A stretch of 64,000 nt of DNA from Cryobacterium sp. Y57 (GTDB lineage Bacteria > Actinomycetota > Actinomycetes > Actinomycetales > Microbacteriaceae): assembly GCF_002929505.1 (NCBI RefSeq), contig NZ_PJJL01000064.1:63918-127917 (forward strand), given 5' to 3'. The translations under genes and the position numbers were made by a program. The notes below the pieces were generated by a model, which did no database searches, had not been told where the DNA came from, and saw nothing but the letters and a program-made list of their open reading frames with translations. Position 1 is the first letter of the stretch; each line of letters starts with the position of its first letter. Shown in pieces: positions 39,863 through 49,006 of the stretch.

Positions 39863-41397
39863 CCAAGCAGCGGATGCCGCGCCGCCTCAACCGACTCCGC
39901 TCGCCCTGGACTCTGCAGCGGCGTCTCGTGCTCACCGTGGTCGGGCTGCTCGCGCTCGTGAGCGTCACGATCGGCGTGGTGAGCGTGGTTATTTTGCGCG
40001 CGTCCCTGCTTGATCGCCTCGACGTGCAGCTGGCCTCCGCCGTTGACCGATCGGGCGTTGCGCTTGGCGGTGTCGGTGACAACGACGGCGATCGTTCCGG
40101 CGACCTTCCGGGGAGCCGCTACTTTGGCACGCCGACAGCCGACAGTATTCTCAGTGGACCCGCCCAACCGCCCGGTCTGCTCGCGCTGGTTTACGATAAA
40201 TCCACCGTCACAACCGGCTATACCGACGACCGCAGCGGCGTGATCGAAGCGCTCACCACCCAGCAGGTGCAGCTTCTCGCCGACCACGTCAACCAGTTGG
40301 CGCCAGTAACCGTCGATCTCGGCGGTGAGCTCGGTGACTATCGGGTGCAGGTCGATACGTCCCACTCCGGCACGCTCTATCTGGTCGGTTTGCCCCTGAC
40401 CGGAGTGGCGGCCACCGCAGCCCAGCTGGCTGTGATCATTGGCCTGGTCTCGCTCGCGGGGCTTGTCGTGGTCGCCGTCATTGCCGCCTGGGTGGTGCGG
40501 CTGGCCCTGCGTCCCCTCCAACGCATGACAGCGACGGCCACTCGGGTGGCGCAGCTGCCCCTCGACCGCGGCGAGGTGTCCCTCGATGATCGGGTTCCGG
40601 CGGGGGACACCGACCCGCGTACCGAAGGGGGCCGGGTCGGCGCGGCGCTCAACCGCATGCTCGACCATGTCAACCGCGCCTTGGAAGCGCGGCAGGCCAG
40701 CGAGCGCAAAGTGCGCCAGTTCGTCGCCGACGCGAGTCACGAATTGCGCACGCCGTTGGCCTCCATTCGGGGCTACTCCGAACTCACCCGGCGTAGCGGC
40801 CAGGAATTGCCGCCCGACGCGATGCACGCACTCGGTCGGATCGAGTCGGAGTCGGTGCGCATGACGGGGCTGGTCGAAGACCTGCTGTTGCTCGCCCGCC
40901 TCGACGAGGGCCGCGAGCGCGACATGCAGCCGGTGGATCTCACCATGCTGCTCGTCGATGCCGTCAGCGATGCCCACGCCGCCGGCCGCGATCACGTCTG
41001 GACCCTCGACCTGCCCGACGAACCCCTCGAGGCGATCGGCGACGAACCGCGTCTGCGCCAGGTGATCGCCAACCTGCTCGCCAACGCGCGAGTGCACACC
41101 AATGCTGGCACCACGGTTCTGGTCGCGCTCGCCGAGCACGACGAACACGCGGTGGTATCGGTGACGGATGATGGTCCCGGCATTCCCGAGGAGCTTTCAG
41201 CCACCCTGTTCGAGCGTTTTGCCCGCGGCGACAGCTCACGTTTTCGCGCCGCCAACGCCACGGGCGCGCCGAGTACCGGAAGCACCGGCCTCGGTTTGGC
41301 CATCGTGGCGGCGGTCGTCGCCGCGCACCACGGCGAGGTCACCGTCGACAGCCGCCCCGGCCAGACAACCTTCCGCGTCTCGCTGCCCCTGGCCTGA
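39859..41397 (+). CDS. Sensor histidine kinase
   Basis: A 512-residue membrane kinase. One span near residues 20-45 and another near 185-215 flank an extracytoplasmic sensor region of about 140 residues. A HAMP region follows, then the phosphoacceptor helix FVADASHELRTPLASIRGYSEL and the ATPase motifs RLRQVIANLLANARVH (N box), VTDDGPGIPEEL (G1), FERFARGDSS (F) and GSTGLGLAIVAAV (G2). It is cotranscribed with the response regulator (four-base overlap). Its last codons lie inside a 13-base tandem repeat. Confidence 0.94.
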   Translation: MTKQRMPRRLNRLRSPWTLQRRLVLTVVGLLALVSVTIGVVSVVILRASLLDRLDVQLASAVDRSGVALGGVGDNDGDRSGDLPGSRYFGTPTADSILSGPAQPPGLLALVYDKSTVTTGYTDDRSGVIEALTTQQVQLLADHVNQLAPVTVDLGGELGDYRVQVDTSHSGTLYLVGLPLTGVAATAAQLAVIIGLVSLAGLVVVAVIAAWVVRLALRPLQRMTATATRVAQLPLDRGEVSLDDRVPAGDTDPRTEGGRVGAALNRMLDHVNRALEARQASERKVRQFVADASHELRTPLASIRGYSELTRRSGQELPPDAMHALGRIESESVRMTGLVEDLLLLARLDEGRERDMQPVDLTMLLVDAVSDAHAAGRDHVWTLDLPDEPLEAIGDEPRLRQVIANLLANARVHTNAGTTVLVALAEHDEHAVVSVTDDGPGIPEELSATLFERFARGDSSRFRAANATGAPSTGSTGLGLAIVAAVVAAHHGEVTVDSRPGQTTFRVSLPLA

Positions 41398-41440
41398 CGA
41401 GCTGGCCTGACGAGCTGGCCTGACGAGCTGGCCTGACGGG
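41389..41440 (+). repeat. 13-bp tandem repeat across the kinase stop codon
   Basis: CTGGCCTGACGAG is repeated at 41389, 41402 and 41415, with a fourth unit ending in GGG at 41428-41440. The first unit contains the TGA stop of the histidine kinase. Confidence 0.9.
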
Positions 41441-41456
41441 GGTCAGCCCTGAGTGT

Positions 41457-41897
41457 TCAGTCGGGAGTGTTCAGCCGGGCGAGCAGCTCGGCAAACCGGG
41501 TGAGATCGTCGCCCGACCAGTTCTGCAGACGGCTGAGCAGGCGTGTCGACTTGTTGGCTCGCACCTCGGCGAGCTTTTTCACGGCCAGGGGGGTGAGCGC
41601 GAAGTACTTCACCCGTCCATCGTCGACGTCGGTCTGCGTCTTGATCAGCCCCAGATCGAGCAGCGCTCTGGCCTGGCGGCTGATGATGCTCTTATCGACC
41701 ACCAGATTCTCGGCCAGGGCGCTAGCGTGGGTTGGCCCGCAACGCTCGAGCGTGCGCATGAACTTGAGCCCGAACGGTTGCAGGGTCGGGTCGATGAACA
41801 GGGCAGTGTCGCGCATACTGACGCGGATATTCCCCGCCAGTACCGTCATCTGCTCCTCGACGGCCGCCACGGCAGCATCCGTGGTGAGTATGGTCAT
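41457..41897 (-). CDS. MarR-family transcriptional regulator
   Basis: A 146-residue winged-helix protein. The HTH core is TLERCGPTHASALAENLVVDKSIISRQARALLDLGLIKTQTDVDDGRVKYFALTP, with the wing DVDDGRVKYF typical of MarR. It overlaps the MFS transporter stop by four bases and lies second in that operon. It probably represses the operon through the dyad at 43612-43631 and is released by a transporter substrate. Confidence 0.9.
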   Translation of the reverse strand: MTILTTDAAVAAVEEQMTVLAGNIRVSMRDTALFIDPTLQPFGLKFMRTLERCGPTHASALAENLVVDKSIISRQARALLDLGLIKTQTDVDDGRVKYFALTPLAVKKLAEVRANKSTRLLSRLQNWSGDDLTRFAELLARLNTPD

Positions 41898-43597
41898 GAT
41901 CGAATTTTACCCTCGCCCAATTCGGTGGCTGACGTCGGCAGGGCAACGGATGCCGCACTCACGTCGACCAGGATCCGGCCGGTCGCCGGTGAAGCGGCCT
42001 GGCCAGCAGCAGCGGCGCTCCGCTCCCGGTCGATGCCGGTCATGGTTCCCAGCGGAATGTTGGGCAGCGAAGCGATCGTCACGAGGGTGATCACGGCCAA
42101 CGGCACCATGAGGAGGAACACGTCGCCCACTCCGATTCCGTAGGCCGACTCCACGATAACGCGCAGGGCCGCCGGTAGCAGCGACACCTGCGGAATGGTG
42201 CCCTCACCGAGGGTCTCTGCGGCGACAGCTTGAGTGGCCGGGCTGAGAGCGCCGGCACCGTCGCGGATGTACTGCGCCACCACGGTGCCGAGCACGGAGC
42301 CCATCACCGCAACGCCCACGGTGCCGCCGAGGCTGCGAAAGAAGGTGACGGTGCTGGTGGCCACACCGAGGTGGCTGATGTCTACGGTGTTCTGCACGAC
42401 GAGCACGAGGTTTTGCATGATCATGCCAACGCCGGCGCCGAGGATGAACATGAACACGCCCACGAAGACCAGGCTCGTGTCGTAGCGCAGCGATCCGAGC
42501 AGCAGCGAACCGTCCAGTACGAGCACGCTGCCGGAGACCATGATCGATTTCCACTTGCCGGTGCGGCTGATCAGGTTGCCGAAGAACGTGGAGGAGATCA
42601 GCAGGCCGCCCATCATCGGGATGGTGAGCAGGCCGGACTCGGTCGGCGTTGCACCGCGGGCGAGTTGCATGTACTGACTGAGAAAGACCGAGGTGCCGAA
42701 CATGGCGACACCCACCGAGAGGCTCGCGATAACGGCGAGGGTGACGGTGCGATTCTTGAACAGGTCGAGCGGAATGATTGGTTCTTTTGCCGTGAACTCG
42801 ACGATAACGGCACAGATCAGCAAAATGACCGAGCCGAGCACCATGGCCAATGACGGCAGCGATGCCCAGTCGAACGAGTTGCCGGCCAGGGTGACCCAGA
42901 TCAACAGGAGCGACACGCCGGAGCTGATCAGCACGATGCCCAGGTAATCGATGCTCACCACGCGCTTGATGCGTTCGGGCAGGCGCAGGGTGACCTGCAG
43001 CAGGATGATGGCCACAATAGCAACGGGCAGCGCGATGAAGAAGTTCCACCGCCAGCCGAAAGCATCCGTTACGACGCCGCCGAGCAGCGGCCCGCCAATG
43101 GTGCCCAGAGCCATGACGGCGCCGAACAGTCCGGCGTACCGGCCGCGCTCGCGGGGGCTGATGATGTCGGCCAAGATGATCTGGCTGAGGGCGGCAAGAC
43201 CGCCGCCACCGAGCCCCTGCATGATGCGGAACACGATGAGCGTGTCGGTGTTCTGAGCGAATCCGGCCAGTGCTGAGCCAAGCACGAAGACCACCAGGGC
43301 GAGCTGAATGAGCAGTTTACGGTTGAACAGGTCGGCAAACTTGCCCCAGATGGGTGTCGAAACGGCGGTCGCCAGCAGTGTATTGGTGACGACCCAGGTG
43401 TAGGCCGACTGGTCGCCCTTGAGGTCGGAGATGATCAGGGGCAACGAGGTGGCGACGACCGTGCCGGCCAGAATCGAGACGAAGATACCCAGCAGCAGGC
43501 CGGACAGGGACTCCAAAACCTGGCGATGGCTCATCGACCCGTTGGCGTTGGGGGCGTGGCGAACGGATGCTGTGCTGCGGCGAGATGCGCGACTCAT
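41894..43597 (-). CDS. MFS multidrug transporter, DHA2 (EmrB/QacA) family
   Basis: A 567-residue major facilitator with about 14 hydrophobic segments. Motif A is GKFADLFNRK (after TPIWGK), and motif C-like GPLLGGVVTD and RIMQGLGGGGLAA fit the drug/H+ antiporter-2 family. The C-terminal tail of about 50 residues is hydrophilic. ATG at 43597 with AGGAG upstream. First gene of the MFS-marR operon, whose promoter and operator are visible directly upstream. The exported compound is unknown. Confidence 0.9.
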   Translation of the reverse strand: MSRASRRSTASVRHAPNANGSMSHRQVLESLSGLLLGIFVSILAGTVVATSLPLIISDLKGDQSAYTWVVTNTLLATAVSTPIWGKFADLFNRKLLIQLALVVFVLGSALAGFAQNTDTLIVFRIMQGLGGGGLAALSQIILADIISPRERGRYAGLFGAVMALGTIGGPLLGGVVTDAFGWRWNFFIALPVAIVAIILLQVTLRLPERIKRVVSIDYLGIVLISSGVSLLLIWVTLAGNSFDWASLPSLAMVLGSVILLICAVIVEFTAKEPIIPLDLFKNRTVTLAVIASLSVGVAMFGTSVFLSQYMQLARGATPTESGLLTIPMMGGLLISSTFFGNLISRTGKWKSIMVSGSVLVLDGSLLLGSLRYDTSLVFVGVFMFILGAGVGMIMQNLVLVVQNTVDISHLGVATSTVTFFRSLGGTVGVAVMGSVLGTVVAQYIRDGAGALSPATQAVAAETLGEGTIPQVSLLPAALRVIVESAYGIGVGDVFLLMVPLAVITLVTIASLPNIPLGTMTGIDRERSAAAAGQAASPATGRILVDVSAASVALPTSATELGEGKIRS

Positions 43598-43611
43598 GAA
43601 ACTCCTGCAAG

Positions 43612-43656
43612 TAGTTGACAACGGCCAACTATACGTAACTAGTAGACCAATGTCAA
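43612..43656 (-). promoter_or_regulatory. Promoter and MarR-type operator of the MFS-marR operon
   Basis: On the minus strand TTGACA (43656-43651) and TATAGT (43633-43628) are separated by exactly 17 bases, a near-consensus promoter. TAGTTG (43612-43617) and CAACTA (43626-43631) form a dyad that overlaps the -10 and start point, the expected place for MarR binding. Confidence 0.75.
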
Positions 43657-43834
43657 CCATTTGTCATCCGCTTGCGATTTGCACAGCGTCGACCGCTCGC
43701 CTATGCTGATCTCTAGCCACAGACCGCCGGTTGCTGCGCCCTGTTGAAAGACAGAAGTGCAGACGAAGGTTCATTCACGTGAACGGCCCGCGCAGGTGTT
43801 CGAAGTTCAGGTACAGTCTTTTAGGTTGTTCTCC

Positions 43835-43865
43835 AAGCTCCGGCGCCCTGCGCTGGAGCTTTTTT
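43835..43865 (+). promoter_or_regulatory. L10 leader hairpin/attenuator before rplJ
   Basis: AAGCTCC and GGAGCTT pair, with GCGC/GCGC inside, followed by a T run to 43865. A terminator-like stem 50 bases before rplJ is the expected L10-leader attenuator. Confidence 0.75.
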
Positions 43866-43915
43866 CATGTCTGCGCCCCGGGCTACCCGGCACATGATTA
43901 TTAATGAGGAGCACC

Positions 43916-44431
43916 ATGGCGAACAAGGAAGCAACGGTCGCCGAGCTTACGGAGAAATTCCAGAGCTCGACCGCCGTTCTGCTCACCGAGTACCGCGGTC
44001 TCACTGTTGCGCAGCTCAAGAGCCTGCGTACGTCCATCAGTGAGGACGCCACGTACGCCGTGGTAAAGAACACGCTCACCAAGATTGCGGCCAACAAGGC
44101 CGGCATCACCTCGTTCGACGAGGAACTTGTCGGTCCGTCCGCTATCGCCTTCGTGCACGGAGACCCCGTCGCCGTCGCGAAGACCCTGCGTGCCTTTACC
44201 AAGGCAAACCCTCTCCTGGTGGTAAAGGGCGGTTACTTTGACGGTAATCCGCTCACCGCAGCGGAGGTTGGCAAGCTTGCCGACCTCGAGTCCCGCGAGG
44301 TGCTGCTGGCCAAGCTGGCCGGCGCCTTCAAGGCATCGCTGTTCGGAGCCGCTTATCTCTTCCAGGCACCGCTGTCGAAGGCTGTTCGCACCATCGACGC
44401 GCTGCGTGAGAAGCAGGAGTCCGCGAACTAG
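43916..44431 (+). CDS. rplJ: 50S ribosomal protein L10
   Basis: L10 (171 residues) anchors L7/L12 dimers to the ribosome stalk base. [37 protein letters not shown] and [13 protein letters not shown] are typical. The ATG at 43916 has GAGGAG four to nine bases upstream; an ATG at 43904 overlaps that site. Followed by rplL. It is about 24 kb from rplA. Confidence 0.96.
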   Translation: MANKEATVAELTEKFQSSTAVLLTEYRGLTVAQLKSLRTSISEDATYAVVKNTLTKIAANKAGITSFDEELVGPSAIAFVHGDPVAVAKTLRAFTKANPLLVVKGGYFDGNPLTAAEVGKLADLESREVLLAKLAGAFKASLFGAAYLFQAPLSKAVRTIDALREKQESAN

Positions 44432-44486
44432 GCATCTGCCTGGCATCACGGTTCACGAATTTTTAAGAAACTAAAAGGAGTACATC

Positions 44487-44870
44487 ATGGCAAAGCTTTC
44501 CACTGAAGACCTGCTTGAGCAGTTCAAGGGCCTGACCCTCATCGAGCTCTCCGAGTTCGTCAAGGCGTTCGAGGAGACCTTCGAGGTCACCGCAGCCGCT
44601 CCCATCGCCGCTGCCGGAGCCGCTGGCCCCGCCGCTGCTGCTGAAGAGGTTGAAGAGCAGACCGCATTCGACGTCATCCTTGACGCCGTCGGCGACAAGA
44701 AGATCCAGGTCATCAAGGTTGTGCGCGAGCTCACCAGCCTGGGCCTCGGCGAGGCCAAGGCCGTTGTCGATGGCGCGCCGAAGGCCGTCCTCGAGGGCGT
44801 TGCCAAGGACGCTGCTGACAAGGCCAAGGCTTCGCTCGAAGAAGCCGGCGCCACCGTTACCCTCAAGTAA
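44487..44870 (+). CDS. rplL: 50S ribosomal protein L7/L12
   Basis: L7/L12 (127 residues), the stalk protein that recruits translational GTPases. The N-terminal dimer domain ([20 protein letters not shown]), the Ala-rich hinge and the C-terminal domain [45 protein letters not shown] are standard. AAAAGGAG precedes the ATG. Confidence 0.97.
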   Translation: MAKLSTEDLLEQFKGLTLIELSEFVKAFEETFEVTAAAPIAAAGAAGPAAAAEEVEEQTAFDVILDAVGDKKIQVIKVVRELTSLGLGEAKAVVDGAPKAVLEGVAKDAADKAKASLEEAGATVTLK

Positions 44871-44907
44871 TCTCGGCCCCGTGAGGGGCTCTGATTGAGG
44901 CGTAGCC

Positions 44908-44969
44908 GACCGGCTTCGTGCCGGTCATTGCGTAGGGGGCGTCATTTCCGTAAGGAGACGGCGCCCCCT
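44908..44969 (+). terminator. Two hairpins after rplL
   Basis: GACCGGC-TTCGT-GCCGGTC (44908-44926) and a larger stem from AGGGGGC (44934-44940) to GCCCCCT (44963-44969). Neither has a clear U tract, but they mark the end of the L10 operon. Confidence 0.55.
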
Positions 44970-45044
44970 GTGTCGTACCCGCCGTCATTCATTCGTGGTG
45001 ATGAGTTCCCGGTTGGTCGCGCACGCCGGCGCGTGAATCGCTCG

Positions 45045-46073
45045 TCATTCGGCCCGCAAAGCGCGAAGCGCGCGCGGCGCACTGGTGCTCGACCGGATGA
45101 CCAGGCTGGTGGGCAAAATGGTCGATGCGCCGATGCTGCTCCCGCTGGCGAGTCCGTCCAGCAGCGTGCGCACGGCGAGTTGGCCCTGGGTGCGCGGATG
45201 CTGCGCGAGGGTGGTCAGACGAAACATCTCGGAGTGCGGGTGCCCGTCGATGCCGATGACGCTGAGCTCGGTGGGTACCCGGATACCCAGCTCGCGGGCC
45301 GCGAGAACCAGCCCGAAGGCAATCTCGTCACTCGCCGCGAAGATCGCGGTAGGACGACGGCGCGGATCTCCGAGAATGGCCAGGCCCCTGGCGTACCCAC
45401 CAGGCATGGTGAAATCAGAGGAGTAAAAGCATCCACTGACCGGCAGTCCGGCTTCCGTCATCGCAGCCTCAAAACCGCGCAGCCGATTACTGTGTACCTC
45501 GAAGTCCATCTCGTCGGCCTGGCTGCCACCCACGTGCACGATGTCGCGATGACCGAGGCTGAGCAGGTGTTCGGTGGCCAGTCGCGCGGCCGCGACGTCG
45601 TCGATCTCGATTGTGGCCACGCCGCGGATGGGCCCGCCGATGCCGACGAGGGGACGGCGAAGGCGATGCAGCTGGTCGACCTCCTGCTCGCTCAGCGCGA
45701 CGCAGACCGAGATAATACCGTCGAATCGTTTGCGGGCCAGGAAGAACTCAAAGACCCGGTCACGCTCGGGGGAAGCAGGCGGAAGGTTGTAGAGCGTCAT
45801 GTCGTAGCCGTGTTCGAGCAAGGCTAATTCCAGGCTCTCCAGGACCTCCCCGAAAAACCAGCGGCTGATGTACGGGATGATCACACCGACACTCTGGGTG
45901 CGGCCGGTCACAAGACTTGCGGCGTTCGGTGACGCGACGTACCCAATTTGCCGGGCAGCAGCGATGACCTTTGCTCGGGTCTCCGTGGAGACATAGCCAC
46001 GACCGCTCAGCGCACGGCTGGCCGTGGCTTTGGCCACTCCGGCGAGGCGCGCGACATCGGCGATCGCGCTCAT
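45045..46073 (-). CDS. LacI-family sugar-responsive repressor
   Basis: A 342-residue repressor. The N-terminal HTH is AIADVARLAGVAKATASRALSGRGYVSTETRAKVIAAARQIGYV; the hinge leads to a periplasmic-binding-like domain with VGVIIPYISRWFFGEVLESLE and IFAASDEIAFGLV. GGAGGCACAG precedes the ATG at 46073. It is divergent from the sugar ABC importer and the gap holds two GGAAnCGGTTCC dyads, so it very likely represses the importer until a sugar ligand binds. Confidence 0.92.
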   Translation of the reverse strand: MSAIADVARLAGVAKATASRALSGRGYVSTETRAKVIAAARQIGYVASPNAASLVTGRTQSVGVIIPYISRWFFGEVLESLELALLEHGYDMTLYNLPPASPERDRVFEFFLARKRFDGIISVCVALSEQEVDQLHRLRRPLVGIGGPIRGVATIEIDDVAAARLATEHLLSLGHRDIVHVGGSQADEMDFEVHSNRLRGFEAAMTEAGLPVSGCFYSSDFTMPGGYARGLAILGDPRRRPTAIFAASDEIAFGLVLAARELGIRVPTELSVIGIDGHPHSEMFRLTTLAQHPRTQGQLAVRTLLDGLASGSSIGASTILPTSLVIRSSTSAPRALRALRAE

Positions 46074-46127
46074 CTGTGCCTCCGTCTGTGGTGACTGCTT
46101 CTCATACCCTAGCGTGCGTTTGCCGGG

Positions 46128-46145
46128 CATGGAATCGGTTCCATG
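46128..46145. promoter_or_regulatory. LacI-type operator 1
   Basis: CATGGAATCGGTTCCATG, perfect 7-base arms around TCGG, 55 bases upstream of the lacI-like start. It shares GGAAnCGGTTCC with operator 2. Confidence 0.75.
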
Positions 46146-46274
46146 ATATCCCTTGATTCTCCTACGATGCAGCCGCTAAACTTTGATATCGGGCGACGAT
46201 ATGGCTCTGATCTTTGCCATTTTGTTATATTTCCGGACTTGCTATCCCCGTTCGGGTGACGTAATTTATGGTCT

Positions 46275-46286
46275 GGAACCGGTTCC
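46275..46286. promoter_or_regulatory. LacI-type operator 2
   Basis: GGAACCGGTTCC, a perfect 12-base palindrome between the divergent repressor and the importer, 117 bases before the binding-protein ATG. Confidence 0.72.
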
Positions 46287-46402
46287 CGAGATCCGATCAA
46301 AAGACCTGTCCCAACGGTTGATTCCACCTCGGTAACGCCAGCTCTATTCACAGTTCACACGTGCACAACCTGATCCGGCACCACTCAAAGAGGAGAAACA
46401 AG

Positions 46403-47722
46403 ATGCGGCCTTCCCTGCACCGTCGAATTACAGCACCGATTGCCATGGCGGCGATAGCTGGTCTGGCACTGGCTGGTTGTTCCGGCGGACCCGGTGCCAC
46501 CACCGCTGACTCGGGCGCGAAGGGCGATGGCGTCGTCACCGTCTACGGCACGATCGCCGACACTGAAGCGCAGCTGCTCGAGCAGTCCTGGGCTGGCTGG
46601 GAGAAAGACAACAAGATCGACATTCAATATGAATCGTCGAAGGAATTCGAATCCCAGATCTCTATCCGCGCGCAGGGCGGCAACGCTCCCGACATCGCGA
46701 TCTTTCCGCAGCCCGGGCTGATGAAGGACCTCGCGTCCCGCAACTTCCTCAAGCCAGCACCCGCCGCCGTCACAGCTAATGTCGACAAGAACTGGTCGGC
46801 CGACTGGAAGGCCTACGGCACCGTGGACGGCACCCTGTACGGCGCTCCGCTGATGGCCAGCGTCAAGGGCTTCATCTGGTATTCGCCGGCGAAATTCCAG
46901 GAGTGGGGCGTTGAAGTTCCCACCACCTGGGACGAATTGCTCGCCGTCACCAAGACCATCCAGGAAAAGACCGGCACGCAACCTTGGTGCGCCGGCTTCG
47001 GCTCCGGTGACGCCACCGGCTGGCCCGGCACCGACTGGGTCGAAGACCTCGTGCTGCGCCAGGCCGGCGCCGAGACCTACGACAAATGGGTCACCAACGA
47101 GATCCCCTTCACTGACCTGGCCATCAAAAAGGCCTTTGACTCCGTCGGTGAAATTCTGCTCAACCCCAATTACGTCAACGCCGCCTTTGGCGACGTCAAG
47201 TCGATCAACAGCACCCCGTTCGGAGATGTGGCCACCCCCATCTCCAACGGCACCTGCGCGCTGACCCACCAGGCCTCCTTCTTCGACGGATTCATCAAGG
47301 ACGCGGGCGGAACAGTCGGACCGGATGCCGACGTCTGGGCCTTCATCACTCCCTCGGTCAAGGCCGGTGGCCAGGCAGTCACCGGTGGCGGCGAAATCGT
47401 CGGAGCTTTCTCCGATGACGCCGACACCCAGAAGGTGCTGGAATACCTCTCGAGCGCTGACTGGGCGAATAGCCGGGTCGGTCTCGGCGGCGTGATCAGC
47501 GCAAACAAGGGCCTCGACGCTTCCAAAGCAACGAGCCCCATTCTGCAGGAAGCGATCACTATCCTGCAGGACCCGAAAACCACCTTCCGCTTTGACGGTT
47601 CCGACCTGATGCCGGGCGCTGTGGGATCGGGAACCTTCTGGAAGGGCATCGTCAGCTGGATCAACGGCACCCCGACCGACGAGGTGCTCACGAGCATCGA
47701 AGCTGGCTGGCCGTCCAGCTAG
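46403..47722 (+). CDS. Sugar ABC transporter substrate-binding lipoprotein (alpha-glucoside type)
   Basis: A 439-residue lipoprotein with signal ITAPIAMAAIAGLALAGCSG and lipobox LAGC. The binding-protein pattern for CUT1 sugar importers is seen in IDIQYESSKEFESQISIRAQGGNAPDIAIFPQPGLM and VPTTWDELLAVTKTIQEKTGTQPWCAGFGSGDATGWPGTDWVED, close to AglE-like alpha-glucoside binding proteins. AGAGGAG precedes the ATG at 46403. It heads a three-gene importer operon under the divergent LacI repressor. The exact sugar cannot be read from sequence. Confidence 0.88.
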   Translation: MRPSLHRRITAPIAMAAIAGLALAGCSGGPGATTADSGAKGDGVVTVYGTIADTEAQLLEQSWAGWEKDNKIDIQYESSKEFESQISIRAQGGNAPDIAIFPQPGLMKDLASRNFLKPAPAAVTANVDKNWSADWKAYGTVDGTLYGAPLMASVKGFIWYSPAKFQEWGVEVPTTWDELLAVTKTIQEKTGTQPWCAGFGSGDATGWPGTDWVEDLVLRQAGAETYDKWVTNEIPFTDLAIKKAFDSVGEILLNPNYVNAAFGDVKSINSTPFGDVATPISNGTCALTHQASFFDGFIKDAGGTVGPDADVWAFITPSVKAGGQAVTGGGEIVGAFSDDADTQKVLEYLSSADWANSRVGLGGVISANKGLDASKATSPILQEAITILQDPKTTFRFDGSDLMPGAVGSGTFWKGIVSWINGTPTDEVLTSIEAGWPSS

Positions 47723-47872
47723 CTGAAGCAGCCATCACTCAGGCATGAAAACGGTGTGCCGTCCGCTTCGAACTGGGCGGTACACCGTGCGTGGCAGGTG
47801 TGCGTTATCGATACGTTTTCACCGGTTGTCGGGCGAATACCAGGGTTTACTGTCGTACTCGGAAGGTTTCAG

Positions 47873-49006
47873 ATGTCCGCTTTCTTCTCCTGGCTGGCGC
47901 AATTACCGGCGCTGGCGCAAGTCCCCATCGTCATCCTGGCTTTCGGTGTCGTTGTTGGTGCCATCTTGTTTTTCGTCGAGATCGCCCCACGCTCTGGCCG
48001 GGGCTACACGATCATTCGTCTTGCCGTCTGCGTTCTGGCACCACTGCTGATTTTGCTGGTTGCCAACTCCTACACCTGGGCCATCATCGGGGCCGGTGCC
48101 CTAGGACTCGGCTTCTTCTACATCGACTACCGCGCGCGCAAGGGGGCTGGCTACCTCTTTCAGCTGGTCGGTTTTCTCGCCCCGGCCGTTATCCTGCTCG
48201 GCATCGGCCTGGTCATTCCGACCATTCAAACCACGGTGCAGGCCTTCATGAGCGCTCGCGGTGACCGGTTCGTTGGCCTGGACAACTTCGCCTGGATCTT
48301 CACCCAGCCCGAGAACGTGCGTATCGTGCTCAACACCGTTGTCTGGGTGCTGATCGTTCCGACCATCTCGACCATCGCCGGGCTCGCGTACGCCGTGTTC
48401 ATCGATAAGAGCCGCGGTGAGAAGTACTTCAAGATTCTGGTCTTCATGCCGATGGCCATCTCCCTGGTGGGAGCATCCATTATTTGGCGCTTCGTCTACA
48501 CGGCCCGCCCAGCCGACCAGGAGCAGATCGGCCTGCTGAACCAGCTCGTGGTCATGTTCGGCGGGCAGCCGGTCGACTTTCTCTCGGTGTCCCCGTTCAA
48601 TACCCTGTTTCTCATCGTGATTTTGATCTGGGTACAGACCGGGTTCGCCATGGTGGTGCTGTCTGCCGCCATCAAGGGCGTACCGACCGAGCAAATGGAG
48701 GCGGCCGAGCTCGATGGCACCAACGCCTGGGAGCAGTTCGTGAACGTGACCGTCCCCGGCATCCGCAGCGCCCTCGTGGTCGTTCTGACAACAATTTCTA
48801 TTGTTTCGCTCAAGGTCTTCGACATTGTGCGCACCACCACGGCCGGGTCAAACGAGACCAGCGTCGTGGCTAACGAGATGTACACCCAGTTCAAGAATTT
48901 CGAGCAGGGCCGTTCAGCCGCCTTCGCCCTGGTGCTGTTTCTGCTGGTGCTGCCGATCGTCGTCTACAACGCCCGTCAGATCAAGAAGCAGAGGGAAATT
49001 CGATGA
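47873..49006 (+). CDS. Sugar ABC transporter permease (AglF/MalF-like)
   Basis: A 377-residue permease. The EAA loop reads EQMEAAELDGTNAWEQFVNVTVPGIRSALVVV. Besides the usual six spans it has about three extra N-terminal hydrophobic segments (residues 10-95), recalling the longer MalF. ATG at 47873 with GGAAGG upstream. Its stop overlaps the start of the second permease. About 150 bases separate it from the binding protein. Confidence 0.88.
   Translation: MSAFFSWLAQLPALAQVPIVILAFGVVVGAILFFVEIAPRSGRGYTIIRLAVCVLAPLLILLVANSYTWAIIGAGALGLGFFYIDYRARKGAGYLFQLVGFLAPAVILLGIGLVIPTIQTTVQAFMSARGDRFVGLDNFAWIFTQPENVRIVLNTVVWVLIVPTISTIAGLAYAVFIDKSRGEKYFKILVFMPMAISLVGASIIWRFVYTARPADQEQIGLLNQLVVMFGGQPVDFLSVSPFNTLFLIVILIWVQTGFAMVVLSAAIKGVPTEQMEAAELDGTNAWEQFVNVTVPGIRSALVVVLTTISIVSLKVFDIVRTTTAGSNETSVVANEMYTQFKNFEQGRSAAFALVLFLLVLPIVVYNARQIKKQREIR

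Noticed and set aside
39841-41148. 435-codon open frame antisense to the histidine kinase
   Set aside because: Shadow frame; the plus-strand kinase has all expected motifs.
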